A stretch of 64,000 bases of DNA from Cyclina sinensis (Eukaryota > Mollusca > Bivalvia > Venerida > Veneridae), in assembly GCA_012932295.1 (NCBI GenBank), contig JAAONU010000004.1:26073304-26137303 (forward strand), in the 5' to 3' direction. Within the stretch, counting starts at the first letter, position 1. Each line of letters begins with the position of its first letter. Positions 38,774 through 49,034 of this stretch are shown one piece after another. A program made the position numbers and the translations under genes. A model generated the notes under the pieces. It was given only the letters and a program-made list of their open reading frames with translations. It ran no database searches and was not told the DNA's origin.

Positions 38774-39374
38774 CATATGTGCTTTAATGATACTGTTCGG
38801 AGTTTCTAGTCCTAGAAATAGAACTTGAAATAGATTAAGAACGACCAAACCGTGCTTTTAAGAAATCTCTGTTCTAAAGAGAAAGGCTTGGAATGCCCAT
38901 CTAAGAAAGATAATACATTTCGTAAATTTATTATATATATCATAACACATCTAAAGATAAGAATGAAAATCATTCTGAACGTTAAAGATGCCTCAGTTAG
39001 TCCGATAAGAAATTTTTGGTTCAACCTCGTTTGTTTACAGTCAACATTTAAATTAGATCCTTCTCTTTCTTGTCCTTTGCCTTATACTTATTGTCGTGTT
39101 TCTCTGTTTTTACTCCTCAGCCAGGAACAAAATTTAATAGTTTTTGTTTATCTACAATACTTATCAGCAGCACCCATAAACTTTTTTATAGTAAAAGTTG
39201 AGCAGAAATTCTCCGACATATTTAGTTGTTTTATGTTCTAAATCTGAGATCGCTTTTGCTTTATATCTGCTATCATATTTGTACATGTGTCAGATACAGG
39301 ACAGTCATTTTAAGTGTATTTGTCCCAAAAGATTGAGAACACTATAGTAAAGATAATTTTCAAACGAAGATAAG
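38774..39374. other. Short spacer between the two secreted-protein genes
   Basis: About 600 bases. The open frame at 38852-39241 has no motifs or splice partners and is treated as chance. Promoter elements were not confidently recognised. Confidence 0.4.
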
Positions 39375-42300
39375 ATGTTCCTTGTTATAGCAGTAGTAAG
39401 TTCTTCGTTTTCTCTTAATACATTTTTTTTTAAATTTTGAAATGAGAAATTGGTTAAAGAAAAGCAAATTTTGAGCCAGCGTGTGTCATTTTGAATTCGT
39501 GTAGTTTGCTAGCTCTGTTCTAAAACATGTACATAATATTTATTTTGGTTATGTATCTAATCAACCTGGTCAATCTTTTTGGGCATAATTGATATAATGA
39601 CGATGAAAGACTAGCACATTCAAACCTAAAACTCTAGCTCAATGGTTGAAACAACGACTATATGTAATAACATTCAGAAACAACGACTATATGTAATAAC
39701 ATTCAGAAACAACGACTATATGTAATAACATCCAGAAGGGAATTATTTAATTCTTTTAAGATTTGCGCCATCTTTTCAATCGACCTTTGCGGCATAATCA
39801 GTGATTACAAGTGACGGTAAATGCGATGCCTCTTCAATGTCATTGTATTTAGCACGCTCGCCTGATAATTATGTTGTAACATTATAAGGATCTTGACACA
39901 TAGACATATGCTTTACGTCATTAGGTGTCATGAAAGTGATGTTGTATCGGGTAATTGTGTGATTTTGGATGTTAATGTGAGGCCACAGATCATGTGACTG
40001 AGACACGCTGATACATGTATCAAATTGTTCATGTCCAAGTTTCTTTTTTTTCTCAGGATGTCCACCGATTTTAGTTTACCGTAAGAATACCTTACAACAG
40101 TTTCGCACCTCTCTTTGTATGATTGTACAAAAAAAGAATGATGGTTGACAAAGTTTGGTAAATTGCCAACTACAAGAATCATTGTCTTTCTGGCTATAAG
40201 TTGCTTTTTTCAACGACCATTGTACACCTAAAACTAGTTTTATATCTATTATTACAGGTTGCAGCTGCTGCAGTAAGTTATTTAAAAGTTATCTATTTAT
40301 AGACATTAGTTTATATATTGTTGGTACTTGAATCCCAAATGACCGACGCCCCATCAGTTTCAGTTATTTTAGGTAACAGAGGTTTAGTGGAATATAGAGA
40401 AGCCATCCCATTCCAAAGACACGCCTTTTTTATTTGCATGCTCAGTATATATAGAACAGGATCCCGATTTTCAGCACATACTAGTACGTAATTAGAAGTG
40501 TACGTGGAAGAGCAGGGGATCAAACACGTCATTTCTGGATATAAGCCCTGTGCGTTACCTCTGGACCACTAACCCGCCCAGTAGTATAGTTTACTACCTA
40601 GTATTTATTCTAATCATGACGTCAAATCCAACCTCAGGTATAACACTTATCTCTATCGTTTGTCTATGACAATTGAGCTGAGCTAACTGGAACTTTGACT
40701 TAGAGTGTATTACTGAGCTTACTAGCCCTTAAATCGCAGTGTAGTCCTAGGCTAACGGGCACTTTGATGACAGTGTAGTCCTGAGATAATGGGCACTTTG
40801 ATGACAGTGTAGTACCGAGCTAACTGGCACTTTGATTACAGTGTAGTACCGAGCTGACTGGCACTTTGATTACAGTGTAGTACCGAGCTAACGGGCACTT
40901 TGATTACAGTGTAGTACCGAGCTAACGGGCACTTTGATTACAGTGTAGTACCGAGCTAACTGGCACTTTGATTACAGTGTAGTACCGAGCTAACGGGCAC
41001 TTTGATTACAGTGTAGTCCTGAGCTAACGGGCACTTTGATTTCGCCTCATAATTGAATCTACATTTATCAACATCGAATAGACCTACACAACAGATTGTT
41101 CAAAGGGCCACTTAGCTGAGTACTACCCTGTAGACGGGCACTTTGATTACAGTGTAGTCCTGAGCTAACGGGCACTTTGATTTCAGTGTAGTACCGAGCT
41201 AACGGGCACTTTGATTACAGTGTAGTACCGAGCTAACTGGCACTTTGATAACAGTGTAGTACCGAGCTAACTGGCACTTTGATTACAGTGTAGTACCGAG
41301 CTAACTGGCACTTTGATTACAGTGTAGTACCGAGCTAACTGGCACTTTGATTACAGTGTAGTCCTGAGCTAACGGGCACTTTGATTACAGTGTAGTACCG
41401 AGCTAACTGGCACTTTGATTACAGTGTAGTACCGAGCTAACTGGTACTTTGTCTTCAGTGTATTACTGAGCTTACTAGCCCTTTAATCACAGTGTAGTAC
41501 CGAGTTGACGGACACTTCGATTGTAGTGTAGTCCTAAACTAACGGGCATTTTAATTACCGTGTTATAAAAAGCAAACTCGCCCATTGATAACAGTGAAGT
41601 ACTGAGCTAACTGGCAGTTTCATAACAGTGTAGTATTGAACTTACTGGCCCTTTGTCGACACTGGAGTATCGAGCTAACAGGCCCATTCATAACAGTGAA
41701 GTACTGAGCTAACTGACACTTTGTCTACAGGGTAGTATTGAGTTAAATGGCCCTTTGTCTACAGTGTAGTAATGAGCTAACTGACCCCCTGTCTACAGGG
41801 AAGTATTGAGCTAGCTGGCCCTTTGTCTACAGTGTAGTATTGAGCTAACTGACCTCCTGTCTACAGGGTAGTGCTCAGTTAACTGGCCCTTTGTCTACAG
41901 TGTAGTATTAAGCTAACTGACCCCCTGTCTAGAGGGAAGTACTCAGCCAACTGGCCCTTTGTCTACAGTGTAGTAATGAGCTAACTGACCTCCTGTCTAC
42001 AGGGAAGTACTAAGTTAACTGGCCCTTTGTCTACAGTGTAGTAATGAGCTTATTGACCCCCTGAATACAGGGTAGTACTCAGTTAACTGGTCCTTTGTCT
42101 ACAGTGTAGTAATGAGCTAACTGACCTCCCTCCTGTCTACAGGGTAGTACTCAGCTAACTGGCCCTTTGTCTACAGTGAAGTAATGAGCGAATTGACCCC
42201 CTGTCTACAGGGTAGTAGTCAGTTAACTGGCCCTTTGTCCACAGTGTAGTAATGAGCTAACTGACCCCCTGAATACAGGGTAGTACTCAGCTATCTGGCC

Positions 42301-43478
42301 CTTTGTCTACAGTGAAGTAATGAGCGAATTGACCCCCTGTCTACAGGGTATTACTCAGTTAAATGGCCCTTTGTCTACAGTGTAGTAATGAGCTAACTGA
42401 CCTCCTGTCTTCAGGGTAGTACTCAGTTAACTGGCCCTTTGTCTACAGTGTAGTATTGAGCTAACTGACCTCCTGTCTACAGGGTAGTACTCAGTTAACT
42501 GGCCCTTTGTCTACAGTGTAGTAATGAGCTAACTGACCTCCTGTCTACAGGGTAGTACTCAGCTTACTGGCCCTTTGTCTACAGTGTAGTAATGAGCTAA
42601 TTGACCCCTGTCTACAGGGTAATACTTAGTTAACTGGCCCTTTGTCTACAGTGTAGTAATGAGCTAATTGACCCCCTGTCTACAGGGTAGTACTCAGCTA
42701 AGTGGCCCTTTGAACAATCTGTTGTGTAGGTCTATTCGATGTTGATAAATGTAGATTCAATTATGATTAGCAATCATTCAGATCTAGTCAAGAATGAATA
42801 TGGTCTATGTTGTTGTTGTTTTTGTTGTAGGTTTATTGCGAGGCAGCAAGTGTGACAACATGCACGAACTCTTACATATGCGGGCAGGGTATGTGTTGTA
42901 GAGCGGCGGACGGGTCTGTTCTCACAGACCAGAAGATGGGAGGCTTTGGTCCCCACTTTATGAGTCCAGACGGCGGTCACCAGAATGGAACTTGCAGCAC
43001 AAGATTGGCTCAGAAAGGCGAGATTTGTGATGTAAGCTGTGGCTGTGATACTGGTAATAGAATACTAAATGAACCAAAGCACAATAACTTGCTTCGACTC
43101 CTTAAAAGGAGACAAAAATAAACAAATAACAAAAAATTAAAACAACAGACTTTTTATTTGAGAATCTTAATTAAATCTATTGCTTTCTGGGGATCATTAG
43201 CTTTCGGTATTGTGATAAAGTTATTTTGTAATAATACTGAATCCACTTGTATATATATAATAAGAAATTTAGCAAATTCAACGTGAATTTTAAACACTCG
43301 ATTAACATGCACCGGACCTACTGAGAGATTTGATATGTTTCCAGGTCTTACATGTTATCGGCCAATGAGTGGTATTTGTTGTCCACCAATGACGTGTCAC
43401 GATGCGGTTTACGTCAAACAACAACAAGAATATTGGGCAAGGTGTTTGTCCAATCCTGGATGTGCTCTTCCGCAATAG
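39375..43478 (+). CDS. Secreted cysteine-rich protein 2 (tandem paralogue of protein 1)
   Basis: Four exons: 39375-39395 (21 nt), 40258-40272 (15 nt), 42831-43053 and 43345-43478, again 130 aa. All exon lengths and phases equal those of protein 1. The signal peptide is MFLVIAV, VAAAA, VYCEA. All 14 mature cysteines are kept. Differences are conservative (DVSCGC for DSNCGC, CHDAVY for CYDAAY). The leader AAGATAAG before ATG is shared by both genes, suggesting conserved 5' UTR sequence. Intron 2 is 2.6 kb and is filled by a two-level minisatellite (40690-42715). AATAAA at 43517-43522 is a likely poly(A) signal. Same possible fold as protein 1; function unknown. Confidence 0.8.
39649..39735 (+). 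repeat. 29-bp tandem repeat, three copies
   Basis: AAACAACGACTATATGTAAT begins at 39649, 39678 and 39707. The copies are almost identical. The array is in intron 1 of secreted protein 2. Confidence 0.9.
40500..40585 (-). mobile_element. tRNA-like SINE head, minus strand
   Basis: On the minus strand, GGGCGGGTTAGTGGTCCAGAGG resembles a tRNA 5' half with an A box, and GTTTGATCCCCTGC about 45 bases on resembles a B box. The tail is not clear. It lies in intron 2 of secreted protein 2. Confidence 0.4.
40690..41530 (+). repeat. 34-bp minisatellite (part 1)
   Basis: The unit is GAGCTAACGGGCACTTTGAT plus TACAGTGTAGTACC, 34 bp, in roughly two dozen copies that vary mainly at CGG/CTGG. It is interrupted at 41048-41133 by an inverted block that is not part of the array. 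Confidence 0.9.
41048..41133. repeat. Left arm of an 86-bp perfect inverted repeat
   Basis: This block is the exact reverse complement of 42680-42765. It interrupts the 34-bp array and carries, in reverse orientation, the junction between the part 2 minisatellite and its right-hand flank. Confidence 0.95.
41560..42715 (+). repeat. 68-bp higher-order minisatellite (part 2)
   Basis: The 34-bp monomer has diverged into two alternating types, one with CTGACC(T/C)CCTGTCTACAGGG and one with CTGGCCCTTTGTCTACAGTG. They form 68-bp dimers of about 15 copies. The region before 41760 is transitional. Array 1 evidently seeded array 2. Confidence 0.9.
42680..42765. repeat. Right arm of the 86-bp perfect inverted repeat
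   Basis: It starts in the last minisatellite unit (CTACAGGGTAGTACTCAGC) and continues 51 bases into unique flank, ending TTCAATTATG. It is identical to the reverse complement of 41048-41133. Confidence 0.95.
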
Positions 43479-43522
43479 ATTTTGGCATACATTCTATGTT
43501 CTGCCTTTGTTTATGTAATAAA

Positions 43523-44544
43523 TTCTTTTTTGCGACACTAGAACATGACACTGTTTTTTTTAAACGTTTGCCTCAAAAATTGCACGTGACTTTAGAATTC
43601 AAGTTGAAATAAACAAGAAACCATGAATCTATGATAATAATAAAGACTACAAATGAAAGTCAAGCACAGTCGTAAGGGCGCGTCATCATAATATAGGTAT
43701 TTGTAGAATAAATAGGAAGGGCTTCGGAGTCTCATGTTTATGTTATAGATTAAACAATACTCATAAATCCAAGCTCTCAGTAATAGGAGCATAATACAAA
43801 TTATAATTAAATTTTCGCAGCAAACTTGGTAAAAATTAATTATCACGATTTCGAGTTTCTAATATGGTGTGATAATTGAACGCACTACTGTTTTGCTTTC
43901 ACATATATAAAATCTCGTCACATCTACAGAATGTTTTCACTGATATATTAGAAATGTAACAATGTGCAGAGTCTAAAATTGGTATACCACACTACAGCTT
44001 AAGTTTTGCGCATAATTATCTTTAAGTTTGATACTTTTCGAACTTTAAATTTGTTTAAATCAAAGCTCATTTCCTGGATTATATGTGATAAAACAACATG
44101 TTCTGCTTAAAGAATTGGAATAGAATGTATGGATTGTCAGTTAGTTAGTCAGTGCGGCCGTACGTCCGTCCTCGTTCGTTTGTTTGTTAGGTAAGTTATC
44201 CCAGATAGTAGACACGTATATTGCTATCTAGCTAGCTGTAAGCCTCGAGTTCCTACCAGTTCTCATACCGAATGAAGGGGAGTCTTCAGTTTGAAAGAAA
44301 TAAATTTAAATCGAAATCACGTGATTTGTGATGTGTCACGAAAAAGAAATGTCGCAAAACGAAGCCATAACCGCTTTAAAGTTTTTATCTATATACATGT
44401 TTCTATAACTTTAATGGTATTGCACAAGAAAACGGAAATCGTTTCCAAATCTGGGATCATTCATAAGATAAATTAAAGCTGTAGCGAATAATTGGCAACT
44501 AGCCAATATCATATATTTGTCATATATTTTTTTCAGTAGTCACC
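43523..44544. other. Spacer between secreted protein 2 and the receptor-like gene
   Basis: No gene recognised. TTTTTTTCAG immediately before the receptor-like start (44527-44536) could be an acceptor for an upstream non-coding exon. Confidence 0.4.
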
Positions 44545-47500
44545 ATGATCACACAGACCGTAATTCTTCTTGTGTTAGTTAACACGAATATATGTACCAG
44601 CTTACTTAATAATGACACAGGCGCACAAATTCCATTTCTCTCGGCCAGCAATTCAAGTGATCACATCGACTTGTACAATTCTTCACAATTCAGGGAAAAG
44701 ACGAAGCCCTATTTAAAAATTGCTTTGGAAGTGTGTCCATCCATAAACTTTTGTACGGTGAAACAACGTAGCAACGAGTGGGTCTCCAACACAAAACAAG
44801 ATTATGAAAATAACTTTATATCGTCATCGACCAGACCAACACCCACATACTATACCTGGCCTCTCTGGAATGGAACTACCACCCCTTTCTACCAGACTGT
44901 TTCACTTTATTACTATGACTATTCTACGGCATTTCCATCTGTCTCAGATGTTCCACAATCAATTGCGTCATGGTATATGGAACTTGTTCCTGAGAAAGAG
45001 CTCTCAATGCCAACAAACGTCTATGGATTCTGTTGTCAACACTGCTCATGCTCACCGGAATGCTTTATCAACGAGAACTGCTGTCCCGACGCTCAGCCAA
45101 AACGTCACTTCCGTTCCTCACCTACACAATGTCTCTCTGCATATAGCGAAGCCAGTCAAATGAGATTGAAAAATTCAGACGTGAATCACAAACCCTGGCC
45201 ATCTTTAGATTACTTGATAACAACAGAGTGTCAAAATCGAAATGACACGTGCTCTCAGGAACCATTTGATTCAATGGATGCCACGTTTGACGATTTGGTA
45301 TTAGTGTCAGCGAAACATAAAATTTACAAAAACAAACACTGTGCAGCATGCAACGGTGAAATAAATATTACCAGGTAACTTTAAGTGTATACAATGTAGT
45401 TAACATATATATATATTCTATCTTTAGATTCTTTGCTAGCTCAAAAAGTAATATTTTAAATTACGATTAGTTTCAACTTTATTCATGTTCAAAAGCCAGT
45501 TTTTTATGCTAAAGGTTTACTTGACATACTTTACAGTTCATTGTAAACATTTAATGCAACAGAATAAACATTGTAGTTATATACACTTTGAAGTTACGCG
45601 TATTTGCTTTCACAAAGTACGAACATTTTTTACTACCTATTTACTACATTGCTTGTTCAAAAACTGACCACCTAAAATACTCTGAGAATTGACGAAAAAA
45701 ACATATAAGGAAACATATAAGGAAATAAAGAAGTTTTATTTCAGTTGGGACCTGATGGCAACAGACTGCAAAGATGACCTCTACACTTTGCCGTTGACCC
45801 ACACGGCCCTTGTAGAGTATGTTTTACAGAACTGTATTGTTTATTCAGCCCCTCCTAACCACGTAGACACTGACCCATTTAAATGTCATCCAAAAAAGGA
45901 CCTTATCTCCACATGCAATGAAACAGGATTGTGGGAGTATGGTGATACTCTATTGTCAGATCTCTGTACACTTGGCAGTAAGTAAAATACATTGTCTTCA
46001 GTGTCAGAAATAGATAAAAATATCTTCGTATCATGATACAGCATTTTTACTCTTCTGTAATTTTTCATTGATTCCCTGCTCCTGTTCCCTCATTTTATTA
46101 AAATCATCATTACAATAATCATCAACAACAACAACATCATCATCATCGTCGTCTTCATCATCATCGTCAATTGTGGAAGTCGCTTATGTATGATTATTTA
46201 TTATTTCAAGTATTATTATTTTAATTATGATCGTTATCTACAACTTTGAGTATTTCTGTAATTGCATCTCTCGCTATTTTTATTGTACTTGTTTTTAAAG
46301 TATTGATCACTATTATTTTATTATTCCAATAATTATTGTCGGTTATCATTTTTAATATGTAATGATTAATTTTTTATTATCATCAAAATTGTCATTATAT
46401 TTATTATTATGATACCTCAATTTCATTTACAATGTTTATCTTCTATAGGCCACCGTGACATATAAGTACTGTCAGAAAAAAAAATACTGTCGGAAAAATA
46501 CTGTCACCCGCTACCATAGGTACGGAATGTTCGAAAATTATACTGTACCATTCGCACATGCGCAATATCTATTTTTACGTTTCTGTTGTAAACAGACGAC
46601 AATAATGGCAAGCTACAAACGTTTTAAAGTTTAAAGTTGAATTAAGTTGTTCATGGTTTGAATAGTTTTTCGGTATAATAAAATAAATGCTACATGTCTG
46701 ACAGGGTGACAGTAAAATTGTGAACTTTCGAAAATACTGTCAACCGAGGCTTTTCGAAAGTTGACAATTTTACTGTCACCCTGTCAGACATGTAATATTT
46801 ATATACTACCATCGACATCTTTATCATTCTTTAGATATCTATAATTATCACCATTTTATTATTATTATTATGATCACCATTTTATTATTATTATTATTAT
46901 TACTACTTTTATATGTCATGTTATTCATAGGTTTACTAAAATTTGACAGTGGTTTATAATTTGACAACCGACTATGTTTATAAGAAATATAATTTCCACG
47001 GATCTGGATCGAAAACTTTAGTATCCCAGTTCTTTCCCTTAATTCATATAACTAACATTTGTCAATTACCTGTCATTCTGATGACCATTGTTTGCATATG
47101 AAGTTGCTGTTTAACATGAATATTGTTACTTCAATCTTACAAACTTGAAAATTCGTAACAGAAGATACAGTTAAAGGCCGGAATGCACTGGACCTTAACA
47201 ACAACAAGTGAAATCTGCATCTGAAGCTTGTGTAACCCAAGAACACCCACAGGTTATAAATCCAACAAACAATGATATTCTTACGAAGTAACACGTTCAT
47301 ATATTCCACGTGGTAAGTTCGATCAAGCAAGGAAAACTTGCTCCGAAGAACCTGTCACTCGTGTAAACACTGTCAGTACGCAAGTAGCCACGTACACGCA
47401 TCGTCCTAAACCAAAATAAATTTTAAAATATACATGTCAGATGTCGAAGGGTCAGAAAAATGACATGCTTATAATAAGTGTCGGTTGTATACAGTAGCAC

Positions 47501-48989
47501 AGACACTTGGGGTAAAGAAATAGTGCTTGTTTCACAAATGCGAAGACATAATGCACTCATATACCAAGTTTGGTGCCTGTCTGAGAATGTTTCAATAATT
47601 GCTAAAATTCGCTGTAATACCTTAAAAATATAAAGATATAAATGTTTGTCAGATGTAAACATTCAACACGCGTTGATTTACATCGCGTATTTTTCTCGTT
47701 CATTGTATATCACATACAATACTGATGTCATGCGACGCAGAAATGATTTATCTTCACGTTCATGTAACTCAAAATACCTGTTATCCTTGTTTGCCAACAA
47801 AATTAGTAATGAAACTCTAATATTTCAGAAAATTTCCTGATTTTACACAATCTTTCGACAGTGAGTGCATTATGTTTTCGCATTTGTGAAACAAGTACTA
47901 TTTCTTTACCCCGAGTGTCTGTGTACAGTAGTTACTTTTTTTCTTATTTAATACTGTCCTCTGTAGATGTTGGCCGGTATTTTTGTATTATAATTTGTAC
48001 CTTGCACATGATTATACAAATGCATACTGAGTTCTAAATAAAGAATCTTGAATCTTGAGTTCAGATATGTATAATTTAATCACGAAGGCTGTAGGCCTGA
48101 CCGATCAAATAAAAACGCACCTGAACGAGAAACTGTGAATATTTGACGGTAGATTACAAAACTGTGAAATCTATTTCCATTCTAACACGTATGCATCTTT
48201 AGGCGCAAGCACGTGCACTACTTACCATGCCTTTTACGGTTGTTGCCCCTGATTGGTTGTTCTGATTATCCCGCTCTTTATTTCCATCACGTGAATATGA
48301 AAACAACGAGGTCACCTTTATAGTTAACAATTTACGTTTTAGCAAATCTATTGTTTTAACATAGATGAACAGTAAAGAAGATAATCTAGTCAATAACAAT
48401 ATTTCACTTTTGAGTACATCGAAATAATCGAAGTTCACAATGACAAGACCAGCTGAAAGTAGGTTGCAGTGACGTCAACGAGCGCGCGCTTGTACTCAGC
48501 GCTAATTATAATTACGAATAATATTAGAATTAAATGTTAGAATAATATTAGAATTTAAAGTCTGATACAGAACAAAAGCCCATTTTTTACAAATGTTTAC
48601 CGTAAACTAAGGTAAGCGCGAATACGCAATTTAGTCATTCAGCGCTCCGTGATCATATATGTCGAGCTGAATGGTGAGCGAGCTCGACATTCGACTTGAC
48701 ATTCAAAAAAAGAAGATAAAAAACGAATGCCGAGATGAATGTCGATTGCTGATCTCAGAGCCAACCTCACGGGCTTTATCCTTATCCCGTTTTGTTTATT
48801 TCAATTTTCTATTTGAAACAAAAAAAAATATTGTTTGAATAAACTCATTCTAGCGCTGTAATAACTGCAGTGCAGGGGTGGGGGGGATATTGTTAATTAT
48901 TATTAATATAAAAATAAAGTAATGATAAATAATAATAAAATAATGATATTTACAATAATAATCATAATAATATTCTTAATACTGATAAC

Positions 48990-49034
<45 letters not shown>

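Noticed and set aside
40690..42715. CRISPR-like regular repeats
   Set aside because: Repeats are head to tail with no unique spacers, in a eukaryotic intron; this is a minisatellite.
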